NCBI RefSeq assembly: GCF_000617925.1
Contig: NZ_BAMT01000007.1
Location: 62,001-126,000, forward strand
Length of the DNA stretch: 64,000 bases
DNA from: Methylobacillus glycogenes JCM 2850
Lineage (GTDB): Bacteria > Pseudomonadota > Gammaproteobacteria > Burkholderiales > Methylophilaceae
Direction: 5' to 3'
This document shows, piece by piece, positions 9,373 through 17,773 of the stretch. Below the pieces are notes generated by a model. It did not search any database. It was not told the DNA's origin and saw only the letters and a program-made list of their open reading frames with translations. Each line of letters begins with the position of its first letter. Position 1 is the stretch's first letter. A program made the translations under genes and the position numbers.

Positions 9373-10356
9373 TTGCAAGCAGCCACCAACACCATGCAAG
9401 CCAGCATTGCGGCCCAGGCGGCTGACTGGCTGACCCGGCTTGAGGATGCCAGCGAGGAAGAACTGCGTGCTTTCCATGCCTGGCAGCAGGCTGACCCGCG
9501 CCATGCTGAGGCCGTGCAGTCCATGCAGGCCATGATAGAGCAGCTGGAAGGCTTGCGGCCCCAGCGCGACTCTGCCCATTCCGCCCTCAGTGCAGGCTGG
9601 TCTGTGAACAACAAGGCGCATACCCTGCGCAAGCACGCCACTACCCTGACGCTGGGCTTGCTCGCACTCGCCTTGCCCACCTGGCTGGCCTTGCAACATT
9701 TCCCCCTGGATTATCTGTTGGCGGATATCCACAGCGGCACCGCACAATGGAAGACGCAAACCCTGGCAGATAACAGCCGCATCACCCTCAATAGCAATAG
9801 CGCGGTGGATATTGATTTTGATGCCAGCCAGCGGGTGATCACGCTGGTTCAAGGCGAGGTGCTGGTGGATGTGGCAAAGGATGCGGCGCGGCCCTTTATC
9901 GTCAAGACCGCCCATGGCAGCGTCACCGCCCTGGGCACCCGCTTTATTGTCAGCCGTCAGGCCGATGTCACGCAGTTATCCATGCTGGAATCCCAAGTCA
10001 AGGCCATGCCTGCCACTGAAAGCAGCCCTGCTGTGGTCAGCCAGGGCCAGGGCATTGCCATACACAGTAATGAGCTTGGCCCTGTGCACAGCATAGACGC
10101 TGCCAGCCTGGAAGACGCCTGGCGCCTGCACCAGCTGGTGGTGCAGGATAGACCCTTGCCCGAGGTGCTGGCTGCATTGTCACGCCATACGCATGGCCAT
10201 ATCAGCTATGACCAGGCCAGCCTGCAACACCTGCGCGTGACGGCGGTGCTGCCGCTGGATGATAGCCAGCAGGCGCTGCAACTGTTGGCCGATAGCCTAC
10301 CCTTGCGCATACGCAGCTATACGCCGTGGTGGGTGATGGTGGATGCACGGCCATAG
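9373..10356 (+). CDS. fecR: FecR-type anti-sigma regulator
   Basis: FecR relays the occupied state of an outer-membrane receptor to FecI. The 327 residues show the DUF4880-like N-terminal region (AADWLTRLEDASEEELRAF), a single transmembrane segment (about 92-110) and the FecR periplasmic domain with NSNSAVDIDF and HGSVTALGTRF. The C terminus resembles an STN-interacting secretin-like fold (LPEVLAALSRHTHG). The TTG start at 9373 has a GGAG site at good spacing; ATG 9394 is the alternative. It sits between fecI and a receptor with a signalling domain, the standard cell-surface signalling order. Confidence 0.92.
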   Translation: MQAATNTMQASIAAQAADWLTRLEDASEEELRAFHAWQQADPRHAEAVQSMQAMIEQLEGLRPQRDSAHSALSAGWSVNNKAHTLRKHATTLTLGLLALALPTWLALQHFPLDYLLADIHSGTAQWKTQTLADNSRITLNSNSAVDIDFDASQRVITLVQGEVLVDVAKDAARPFIVKTAHGSVTALGTRFIVSRQADVTQLSMLESQVKAMPATESSPAVVSQGQGIAIHSNELGPVHSIDAASLEDAWRLHQLVVQDRPLPEVLAALSRHTHGHISYDQASLQHLRVTAVLPLDDSQQALQLLADSLPLRIRSYTPWWVMVDARP

Positions 10357-10463
10357 GCCACTTATGCGACATCAAAGCTAAGCATTTTTTTCCTGAATGG
10401 TTCCAGTTTTCAATTGCTGCGTGTCTTGGTAATTGAACGTTAACCTAGGGACAAGATTAAAAA

Positions 10464-12920
10464 ATGCGATTCTCCAGCCATTTCAGGCTCAGCCCACTCG
10501 TACTTGCGCTGCAACTCTCCTTCACCCCTGCTGCCCTCATGCTGGGCAGCAGCCTGGCACAGGCAGAGAGCAGTCAAGCCGAGCAAATCAATTACGATAT
10601 TCCCGCTGGTGCACTCGCGCCTGCCCTCACCCGCTTTGCGCAACAGGCTGGCATTTCGGTGGCGGTCGATGCACAAGCACTCAAAGGTCTCAATACCCGC
10701 GGCCTCAAAGGCAGCTATCACTTAAACGAAGGCTTTGGTCTGCTGCTGGCAGGTACAGGCTACGCTGCGGAAAAGACCAGCGCAGGCTATGCCTTGCGCA
10801 AGGCAGCCAGCGTGCATGATGAGCACACCCAGCAAAATGGCGCAGCCTTGCCAGAAGTGACGGTCAAGGCCAGTGCCGAGCGCGAATCCCGCGCCACCAG
10901 TGAAGGCACAGGCTCATACGCGGCACGCGCCGTAACTGTGGGCAAGGGTGAGCAATCCCTGCGCGATACCCCGCAGTCGGTCACCGTGATGACGCGTCAG
11001 CGCATGGATGACCAGAACCTCACCACCATTGACAATGTGCTGATGCAGGCCACAGGCGTGACCCGCCAATTCCGTAACTACGGTCACAGTCTTTATTACT
11101 CGCGTGGTTTTGCCCTTACCAACTTTATGCTGGATGGCGTACCCATGGGGGATTACGGTGGCATAGGCACTGCACCTGACACTGCCATGCTGGATAGAGT
11201 GGAAGTGCTGCGTGGTGCTCCAGGCTTGCTGGTGGGTAATGGTGATCCTGGTGGTGTGGTGAATATGGTGCGCAAGCGTCCGCAGGCAGAAAAGCAGATT
11301 CAGCTCACGGTGCGTGCAGGTAGCTGGGATTACTATCGCACCGATGTCGATATCACAGGTGCGCTCAATGACAGCGGCAGCGTGCGTGGCCGCACTGTGG
11401 TGGCGTATGAAGACAGGCAATATTTCTATGATGAAGCCTCATCCAAGCTACCGCTGTTTTACGGCATGCTGGAGGCAGACCTAGGCGCTAATACCACGGC
11501 TGCCGTGGGCATGCGTTACCAGTATCTGAAGCAGCAAGGTGGCCGCTGGCGCGGTGGCTTGCCTGTTTCTACCGATGGCAGCGATCTGGGCTTGCCGCGT
11601 TCCACTTCCCTGGGGCCGAGCTGGACCAGCTACAGCAGTGAAACCACGGAAATCTTTGGTGATGTCACGCATCATTTCAACGATCAATGGAAAATCAAAT
11701 TCAGTGCGCTGCATCAAAGCAATGATAGAGAAGACCACATCATGCGCACGGCGGGCTACGTCAACCCGCAGACCATGACAGGCTTGCAACTGACGCGCGC
11801 GGAGTTCTCCAAGGTCAAGTTTGAAACCAATGCGGTGGATGCGCAGGTCCATGGCAAATTTGATGCCTGGGGCCAGCAACATGAGGTGTTCTTTGGCGCT
11901 AACTGGCAGGAAAACGAGACACCATCAAACCGTAATTCCAATGTTGCTTACAGCCCAGCGCGTGGCATCAACCTCAACAACTATGATCTGTCATCGCTAC
12001 CCAGACTGTATGCGGGTACATATGGCGCACCTTACTCCTCGCGTGAAATTCGTCAGGGCGTTTACGGCAACCTCAAGCTACAGGTGGTGGATGCGCTCAA
12101 GGTGATTCTGGGAGGGCGTGTCAGCTGGTATGAATATGAAGACTCGACCAATGTCAGCAGAAAGCAGACTCATGAAGTAACGCCGTTTGCTGCGGCCATG
12201 TTGCGATTGAATGAGCAATGGTCGCTGTATGGCAGTTATACCGATATCTTCAGTCCGCAAAGCAGCAGCTTCACCTCCAGTGGCAGACCATTGGATCCGG
12301 CAATAGGCACCAATGTCGAAGCGGGTATCAAGGGTGAGTTCTATGGTGGCAAACTGAATACCTCCTTGGCCGTGTTCCGCATCAAGCAGGACAATATGGC
12401 GCTGACCGACCCGGCTTTCATCACTGGCTGCCCAGGTTCACCAACGGGTGGTGGTTGTTTCATCAATGCAGGCAAGGTCAAGAGTCAGGGCTTTGAGGCT
12501 GAGATTAATGGTGAGTTAAGCCCAGGCTGGCAGGTATCCGCAGGCTATACCTTTAACGATGCCGAGTATCTGCGCGCTTCCGGCAGCAATGCCGCAGGCG
12601 ATAGGCTCAGCTCTGATCACAACCCAAGGCAGTTGCTACGTAGCTGGACCAGTTATCGCCTGCCAGGTAGCTGGGAAAATCTTACGGTGGGCGGTGGCTT
12701 TACTTTGCAAAGCGAAACCTCCTACATTGATGCTGGGGTAGAGCGTAAACAGTCCGGCTACTCAGTGTGGAATGCCTATGCCAGCTATAAGCTGGATAAG
12801 CAGTGGACGGCTGCGCTTAACGTCAACAATCTGTTCGACCGCCATTACTACACCTCGCCAGGGGCCTCCATGTATGGCGAACCACAAAGCTTGATGCTGA
12901 CACTGCGCGGTATCTTCTAG
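10464..12920 (+). CDS. TonB-dependent siderophore receptor with signalling domain
   Basis: This 818-residue outer-membrane transducer takes up a ferric siderophore. A signal peptide ends near AQA (about 35). The STN signalling domain spans about 42-112 (YDIPAGALAPALTRFAQQAG). The plug is at about 150-270, with TPQSVTVMTRQRMDD and VEVLRGAPGLLVGNGDPGG, and a 22-strand barrel closes in the terminal aromatic LRGIF. The plug wording is typical of the FpvA/FhuE/FoxA group that uses hydroxamate or mixed siderophores. The STN domain and the preceding fecI-fecR show that it also senses its ligand. The siderophore itself cannot be assigned, and no biosynthesis genes are present. Confidence 0.93.
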   Translation: MRFSSHFRLSPLVLALQLSFTPAALMLGSSLAQAESSQAEQINYDIPAGALAPALTRFAQQAGISVAVDAQALKGLNTRGLKGSYHLNEGFGLLLAGTGYAAEKTSAGYALRKAASVHDEHTQQNGAALPEVTVKASAERESRATSEGTGSYAARAVTVGKGEQSLRDTPQSVTVMTRQRMDDQNLTTIDNVLMQATGVTRQFRNYGHSLYYSRGFALTNFMLDGVPMGDYGGIGTAPDTAMLDRVEVLRGAPGLLVGNGDPGGVVNMVRKRPQAEKQIQLTVRAGSWDYYRTDVDITGALNDSGSVRGRTVVAYEDRQYFYDEASSKLPLFYGMLEADLGANTTAAVGMRYQYLKQQGGRWRGGLPVSTDGSDLGLPRSTSLGPSWTSYSSETTEIFGDVTHHFNDQWKIKFSALHQSNDREDHIMRTAGYVNPQTMTGLQLTRAEFSKVKFETNAVDAQVHGKFDAWGQQHEVFFGANWQENETPSNRNSNVAYSPARGINLNNYDLSSLPRLYAGTYGAPYSSREIRQGVYGNLKLQVVDALKVILGGRVSWYEYEDSTNVSRKQTHEVTPFAAAMLRLNEQWSLYGSYTDIFSPQSSSFTSSGRPLDPAIGTNVEAGIKGEFYGGKLNTSLAVFRIKQDNMALTDPAFITGCPGSPTGGGCFINAGKVKSQGFEAEINGELSPGWQVSAGYTFNDAEYLRASGSNAAGDRLSSDHNPRQLLRSWTSYRLPGSWENLTVGGGFTLQSETSYIDAGVERKQSGYSVWNAYASYKLDKQWTAALNVNNLFDRHYYTSPGASMYGEPQSLMLTLRGIF

Positions 12921-12945
12921 CCAGTCTGTCTCAGCCGCTGCAATG

Positions 12946-12972
12946 AAAAAGGCCCTGACTACAGTCAGGGCC
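12946..12972 (-). terminator. Hairpin terminator reading leftward
   Basis: A 9-bp stem (GGCCCTGAC / GTCAGGGCC, loop TACA) is followed by five T on the minus strand. It can end transcripts coming from the tau-type operon, and as a hairpin it may also protect the receptor mRNA end on the plus strand. Confidence 0.6.
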
Positions 12973-13158
12973 CGGCAGCTCAGGCAATCTTTCAGTCTTT
13001 CGGGGGGAACAGATGATAAAACCAAGCTACCCCCGCACTTTAAGCAGGCCATGTGACGCTTATATGGTCTGCATATGATGATTAGATGACAGAGATTTGA
13101 ACTACGGATGAGTATGAGCTTAAAGAACTAGCACACTAAAGCCCTATTGCGAATATTG

Positions 13159-13187
13159 TTGACAATGATTCTTATTTAAATCACGAT
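13159..13187 (+). promoter_or_regulatory. Sigma-70 promoter overlapped by a Fur box
   Basis: A perfect -35 TTGACA (13159-13164) is followed after 17 bases by the weak -10 CACGAT (13182-13187). A Fur-like 19-mer, GACAATGATTCTTATTTAA (13161-13179), covers the spacer and matches the consensus at 12 of 19 positions. This is the classic layout for iron repression. It points right, towards the small-RNA candidate. Confidence 0.55.
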
Positions 13188-13193
13188 AGCAGC

Positions 13194-13269
13194 TAAACAT
13201 TATTGGCACTCTAACTTTCTCCGCCAATCATGTACTCCAGGCCAGCACAGCCATGCTGGCCTTTTTTTT
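13194..13269 (+). ncRNA. Candidate Fur-repressed small RNA
   Basis: About 76 nt lie between the Fur-overlapped promoter and a strong terminator, with no reading frame that would make sense. A 5' hairpin (ATTGGC 13202-13207 with GCCAAT 13223-13228) exposes a 15-nt pyrimidine-rich loop ending in CTTTCTCC (13215-13222), which is complementary to a GGAGAAAG ribosome-binding site. A short linker leads to the terminator hairpin GGCCAGCA/TGCTGGCC and eight T (13262-13269), a good Hfq platform. This is the architecture of RyhB, PrrF or NrrF-type RNAs, but I recognise no sequence identity with them. It lies antisense to the tail of the minus-strand tau-type operon, so an antisense role is also possible. 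Confidence 0.5.
13240..13269 (+). terminator. Intrinsic terminator with T8 tail
   Basis: The stem GGCCAGCA / TGCTGGCC with a six-base loop is followed by eight consecutive T. No protein gene on the plus strand ends here, which is what makes a short non-coding transcript likely. Confidence 0.85.
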
Positions 13270-13288
13270 GTCCAGGATTTGGTCTGGA

Positions 13289-13573
13289 TCAGCTAAACCA
13301 GTGGCTGATGACGATGAGGTCAAACACAACAAAAAAACAGTATTGCAGAATCAAGCGGATATCCTGTAGGCAGCTGAATACCATCAGTAACAAGGAGTGA
13401 GAGATGGTGAGGCCTATGATGCCCAGGCGCTGGTGGCCCAGCACTAGGGCACAGCCCGACACAATATAAATAATGGTGGTCAGCCATTTCACGCCATGGA
13501 AGGGCCGGGTACGCCTCCGCCCTTGCAAGGCAGGCTCTGGCCCGCTGACTTGCTTAGTTTGCACTTGATTCAA
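13289..13573 (-). CDS. Possible small membrane protein, 94 aa
   Basis: I do not recognise this protein. After a basic N terminus (GRRRTRPFHGVKW) it shows three hydrophobic stretches of about 17-20 residues (TTIIYIVSGCALVLG, LGIIGLTISHSLLLMVF, ILQYCFFVVFDLIVI), which would make a three-helix inner-membrane protein. The only start is a TTG five bases after the dioxygenase stop, without a clear ribosome site, so it would depend on coupling. It may be a real last gene of the sulfonate operon or a chance open frame. Confidence 0.35.
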   Translation of the reverse strand: MNQVQTKQVSGPEPALQGRRRTRPFHGVKWLTTIIYIVSGCALVLGHQRLGIIGLTISHSLLLMVFSCLQDIRLILQYCFFVVFDLIVISHWFS

Positions 13574-13578
13574 CCAGG

Positions 13579-14457
13579 TCAGAATGGCTTTTCACCAGTG
13601 ATGGTCGCGCGGTGCACGATGCGCCTATGCGGCAGGTAGTCACTGATGGCGATATGCTGAGTGATGCGGTTATCCCAGAACACCACGTCATCTGGCTGCC
13701 AGCGCCAGCGCACAGTGAATTTGGGGTGTGAGACGTGGCGGTAAAGGAATTGCAGCACGGCATCACTCTCGCGGCGGCTCAGTTCATTGATGTGCTGGGT
13801 GAAATCCTCGTTGACGAAGATGGCCTTGCGCCCGCTGACCGGGTGGGTGCGTATCACCGGGTGGCTCACCGGAGGGTTGTTGTCCTTGGCCTTTTGCCAG
13901 TGCACTCGTTCTTCTGGCGTGCGGGCATATTGCTCCTCGGTAAAGGAGTGAATCAGCGAATGCTGCGCAGTCAGCCCGGCGAGAAACTGCTTGAATGGCT
14001 CGCTCAAGGCTTCATAAGCCGCAGTGGCGCTGGCCCAGAGCGTATCTCCGCCCACTGGCGGCAGTTGCTTGATGGCGAGTATGGAGCCCAGCGGTGGGCG
14101 TTCTATGCAGGAAACATCAGAATGCCAGTTGATGGCATCGGGCGGATTCTTGCCGTGGGTATCCAGAATCAGAATCTCTGGCCTTTCGGCCACATGCGGG
14201 TAAATCGGATGCACATGCAAATCGCCAAACTGGCGCGCAAACTCATAATGCTGCTGCGAGTTAAGCGGTTGATTGCGGAAGAACAGCACTTCATGCTCAT
14301 GCAGCAGTGCACTGATGGTGTCGCGCAACACCGGGTTGGGTGCATCGCTAAGCGAGATGCCAGACACCTCGGCACCCAGGGCGCCAGTGAGGCGCGTGAC
14401 CTGCAGGCGGCTGATGTCCGTGGTGTAAGCTGAGGAGGTATGAACTGCGGTAGTCAT
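13579..14457 (-). CDS. tauD: TauD/TfdA-family Fe(II)/2-oxoglutarate dioxygenase
   Basis: This 292-residue enzyme would hydroxylate the carbon next to a sulfonate or sulfate ester, releasing sulfite or sulfate. The iron triad is visible: WHSD (His112, Asp114) and a distal His near 268 in NRITQHIAISDY. The Arg-rich stretch after it (PHRRIVHR) binds 2-oxoglutarate. The family fold text (GAEVSGISLSD, LFFRNQPL) is standard. It ends an operon with TauABC-like transporter genes, so taurine or an alkyl sulfonate is the probable substrate. Sulfate-ester dioxygenases such as AtsK have the same motifs and cannot be excluded. Confidence 0.88.
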   Translation of the reverse strand: MTTAVHTSSAYTTDISRLQVTRLTGALGAEVSGISLSDAPNPVLRDTISALLHEHEVLFFRNQPLNSQQHYEFARQFGDLHVHPIYPHVAERPEILILDTHGKNPPDAINWHSDVSCIERPPLGSILAIKQLPPVGGDTLWASATAAYEALSEPFKQFLAGLTAQHSLIHSFTEEQYARTPEERVHWQKAKDNNPPVSHPVIRTHPVSGRKAIFVNEDFTQHINELSRRESDAVLQFLYRHVSHPKFTVRWRWQPDDVVFWDNRITQHIAISDYLPHRRIVHRATITGEKPF

Positions 14458-14526
14458 GTGGTCGCTATCCTTTGAGTTGAGTAAGCGTAGGTATGTAAGC
14501 GTGGCTATGTAAGCGTGTGATTAAGA

Positions 14527-15431
14527 TCAGTGATCGTGCTGCCAGGGTGTGATCCAGGCTTGCAGGCGGCGCAGGCCCAGTTCCATGGCCAGGGCGACAA
14601 AGGCGATGACAAAAATGCCTGCCAGCACCACATCGGTGATCATGAATTTGGAGGCGGTATAGACCATAAAGCCTATGCCTTCGGTGGCGGCAATCAATTC
14701 TGCTGCCACCAGAGTGGACCAGCCTATGCCCAGCGCAATGCGCAAGCCAGTGAGAATGTCAGGCAAGGCACTGGGCAGAATGACATAGCGCAGCAATTGC
14801 CAGCGCGTTGCCCCCAATGAGCGCGCTGCCTGCAGACGCTCACCGCCACGCGCTTGACGCCACTGGAGGTAGCAATCACCAGCGGGGCATAAATTGCCAG
14901 CGTGATCAGCAACACCTTGGATAGCTCGCCTATGCCAAACCAGATCACCATTAGCGGCAGATAAGCCAGCGGTGGCACTGGGCGATATAGCTCAATCACC
15001 GGGTCCAGCAGGCCACGGCCTATGCGGTTAAGGCCAATCAAGAGACCAGTAGGAATCGCCAACAACAAGGCCAGCCCCAGGGCCGAGGCAATGCGCAACA
15101 GGCTGGCGCTCAGGTGTGCGCCCAGCGTGACATCCATATAGCCGCTATCAAACAGGGTGAGCAGGGTGTGAAACACCGTGGAAGGCGCTGGCAGCAATAA
15201 TTCGGGTATCCACTGGAAATGACTGGCCAGCCACCAGGCCAGCAGCAGGCTGAGCAAGGTCACCGTGGCCAAACTCAGTTGATGACTAAGGCCATGTTTG
15301 AGCCAGTATTGCCAGGACAAACCAGTTGGCGCCACAGCACTAGCCGGGGTGGCGGTTTCAACCAGAGTGCTATCCAGATTGGCGGCTTCAAAAGGGTTGC
15401 CTGTGAGTTCAGGCAGTTTGCTGCTGCTCAT
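14527..15431 (-). CDS. tauC: Sulfonate ABC transporter permease, TauC/SsuC-like (frameshifted)
   Basis: This is the inner-membrane channel of a taurine/sulfonate importer. After a 45-residue hydrophilic head come six helices and the BPD_transp_1 EAA loop, which should read about [17 protein letters not shown] before [15 protein letters not shown]. The frame breaks in the middle of this loop at about 14845. Adding one base restores it and gives 301 residues, slightly longer than usual because of the head. Its ATG overlaps the ATPase stop (ATGA), so the two are coupled. The loss is most likely a sequence error, since flanking genes are intact or carry the same kind of lesion. Confidence 0.85.
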
Positions 15432-16210
15432 ACGGCCTCCGTCTGCGCAATGATGTGCTCCAGTATCAGGCTGCGTGCCTGGCTGAAGGCGGGGTCTTGC
15501 TTGATGCTGCGCGCGCTCTCGCCTGCGGCATAGCGGCGGGCAAAATCAAAATAGTGTCGGCTGACGATACGCCCTGGCCGTGGAGAAAAAATCAGCAGTT
15601 CCGTAGACATCATCACCGCCTCTTCTATGCTGTGGGTGATGAGGAACATGCCAGTACCGCTCTTTTGCCAGATATCCAGAATCAGGGTTTGCATCTGCTC
15701 ACGCGTCAGCGCATCCAAGGCCCCAAGCGGCTCATCCAGCAGCAGGAAGAACGGGTTGGCGGTGAGCGCTCGTGCCAGGCCCACGCGCTGGCGCATGCCG
15801 CCGGAAATTTCATTGATGCGGTGTTGCGCAAATGCAGACAGCCCCACCAGTGCCAGCATTTCTTTGGCACGTTCACGGCGCTGCTGGCTGGGGATGCCGC
15901 GCAGCGTCAGGCCAAAAGCGGCGTTATCCAGCACGGTAAGCCAGGGAAACAGCGCATCGTCCTGAAACACCACGCCACGGTCAGAGCCGGGGCCAGTGAC
16001 GGCCACACCATCAACGCTAACGCGGCCGCTGCTGGGGGTCTGAAAACCTGCCAGCAGCGATAGCAAGGTGCTTTTGCCGCAACCCGAGGCACCGAGGGCC
16101 ACGACAAAATCACCCTGGCCTATGCGGACTGAAACCTCACTCAAGGCATGCACTGGCCCGCGTGCACCGTCATAGGTCTTGCTGACATGCTCGGCAATCA
16201 ATTGGCTCAT
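15428..16210 (-). CDS. tauB: Sulfonate ABC transporter ATPase, TauB/SsuB-like
   Basis: This 260-residue ATPase powers the TauA-TauC importer. Walker A is GASGCGKST (40-48), the Q-loop is [13 protein letters not shown], the signature is [14 protein letters not shown], and Walker B with D-loop is [14 protein letters not shown]. The last two features are typical of the nitrate/sulfonate/taurine class. It overlaps tauA upstream and tauC downstream by ATGA at both ends, which indicates one tightly coupled transcript. Confidence 0.92.
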   Translation of the reverse strand: MSQLIAEHVSKTYDGARGPVHALSEVSVRIGQGDFVVALGASGCGKSTLLSLLAGFQTPSSGRVSVDGVAVTGPGSDRGVVFQDDALFPWLTVLDNAAFGLTLRGIPSQQRRERAKEMLALVGLSAFAQHRINEISGGMRQRVGLARALTANPFFLLLDEPLGALDALTREQMQTLILDIWQKSGTGMFLITHSIEEAVMMSTELLIFSPRPGRIVSRHYFDFARRYAAGESARSIKQDPAFSQARSLILEHIIAQTEAV

Positions 16211-17348
16211 AATGCCTCCGCGGCGCTGGTGGCTGGGCCTGCCAGCGTGTTGAAGGCATCGTTGCGTGCCTGCTTGGGCAAGCTGTTAGGCATGCTGCTG
16301 GCGCTGGAAAGTTTGCTGCCCTGGCTGTGTGCCGCCTGCGTGACATATTTCGTATCGATGATGTTGCGGTAGTCAGGCAGCACGCGGTCTATCTTTTTCT
16401 GTGCCTTGAGGAAGTCGGCAGTGCTTTGCAACACGCGCGCCAGGCCGCTGGCTTTGTCATTGCCTAGCAACTCAGCGGCCAATTGTTCCTGCGCGGTGGG
16501 GAAGCGGCTGCCCTTGAGCAGTTGCGGCAGATCGGCCGCACGTGAGCCGCTGATGCGCGCGATGGCCTGAATTTGCGGTGAGGATGGCGTCCAGCGGTGG
16601 CCGTATTCGCGGTATTCCAGATTGGCTGCCAGAGTGACATCAGCAAAGGCCTGCACAAATTCCGGATATTGCTCGGCAAAGGCATTGCGCACTATCCAGG
16701 CCTCAAAGGTCGGGCTGCCCCAGCGCCCGACTTCTTCAGAGTCGGTCAATACCTTGCCGCTCTGCTTGATGGCGCTCAGCGCCGGGTCCCAGGTATAGGC
16801 AGCGGCGATATCGCCGCGCTTCCAGGCGGCAATGATTTCAGTCGGCCCCAAGTTGATGATCTTGACCTGCTGCGCGTTCACCTGCCAATGCGCTAGCGCT
16901 GCCAGCAGGCTGAAATGGCTGGTGGAGACATAAGGCGTGGCAATGGTTTTGCCCGCCAGGTCTTGCGGCTTGAGGATGTTGCTGCCATCACGCACCACCA
17001 GGCTTCTGAGCTACCGATGACGCCGCTGAGCACAAAGGCTTTGACTGGCAGGCCACGGCTGGCAAAAGCCGCCAGCGGGCTGGAGCCAACCAGGCCGATA
17101 TCCACATCGCCTGAGGCCAGGGCCGTGGCAATGTCGGCGCCGTTATCAAAGCGTTTCCAGACAATCTTGCTGCCTGTGGCTTTTTCATAGCGCCCTTCCG
17201 CCTGCGCCAGCTTGGAGGGGTTGGCACCATATTGATAGGCCACGGTCACCAGCTTAGGTTGGGCGGCATCCACGGGTAAAGCCAGGCAGGTAATCCATAA
17301 GGCAATGACCAGGATCAGGGGAAATGGCAGGCGATTGAACAGACTCAT
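16207..17348 (-). CDS. tauA: Sulfonate-binding periplasmic protein, TauA-like (frameshifted)
   Basis: This is the substrate-binding protein of the importer. ATG 17348 opens a clear signal peptide ([22 protein letters not shown]). The mature chain begins [22 protein letters not shown], and [17 protein letters not shown] and [17 protein letters not shown] follow, all typical of TauA. The frame breaks at about 17003; one added base gives [13 protein letters not shown] and 380 residues. The protein has a longer C-terminal tail (after about residue 330, Ser/Ala/Gln-rich) than the textbook TauA. It begins seven bases after the SMR gene. Confidence 0.87.
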
Positions 17349-17355
17349 GGCAGAC

Positions 17356-17691
17356 TCACTGGCTAACAGAATGGGAAAACAGTTGCAGGACAATGACACC
17401 GCTCATGATCAGGCTGATGCCTATGATGGCGGGTACATCAAGTTTCTGGTCGTAGAGCACGAGGCCGATCACGGCCAGCAGCACTATGCCTACGCCAGAC
17501 CAGATGGCATAAGCCACACCCAGGGCAATGCCGCGCAAGGCCAGGGCGAGGAAATAAAACGCCGCGATATAGCCGAGTACAGCGATCACGGATGGCAGCC
17601 ATAGGCTAAACCCCTCGCTGGCCTTGAGGGCGGAGGTGGCGATGATCTCGAAGATGATCGCCAGGCCCAGATGTAGGTAATGCAGTTGCAT
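17356..17691 (-). CDS. Small multidrug resistance (SMR) family transporter
   Basis: This 111-residue protein has four helices. The membrane-embedded acidic residue that defines the family is at Glu15 in IIFEIIATSALK, and the GVAYAIWSGVGIV and GVIVLQLFS segments match EmrE/QacE/SugE proteins. SMR dimers exchange protons for cationic compounds, or guanidinium in the Gdx subgroup. Here it sits seven bases before tauA and after a TonB receptor, so it may export a by-product or the cationic part of an imported organosulfur compound. That role is inferred from position only. Confidence 0.88.
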   Translation of the reverse strand: MQLHYLHLGLAIIFEIIATSALKASEGFSLWLPSVIAVLGYIAAFYFLALALRGIALGVAYAIWSGVGIVLLAVIGLVLYDQKLDVPAIIGISLIMSGVIVLQLFSHSVSQ

Positions 17692-17743
17692 GGTGGATAT
17701 CTAAGTCTTGCCTGTTAACTGAGGTGCAGATTCTGGCTGGATT

Positions 17744-17766
17744 GGCGGGGCAGACCCTGCCCCGCC
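17744..17766 (-). promoter_or_regulatory. GC-rich 9-bp hairpin between receptor and SMR genes
   Basis: GGCGGGGCA pairs perfectly with TGCCCCGCC around five bases. There is no T tract. It may stabilise the receptor message or reduce read-through so that the receptor is made in excess over the transporter. Confidence 0.5.
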
Positions 17767-17773
17767 GCGCTGG

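Noticed and set aside
13160..13270. Promoter read as driving a plus-strand protein gene
   Set aside because: The only ATG frame runs through the terminator hairpin and T8 and gives an improbable peptide.
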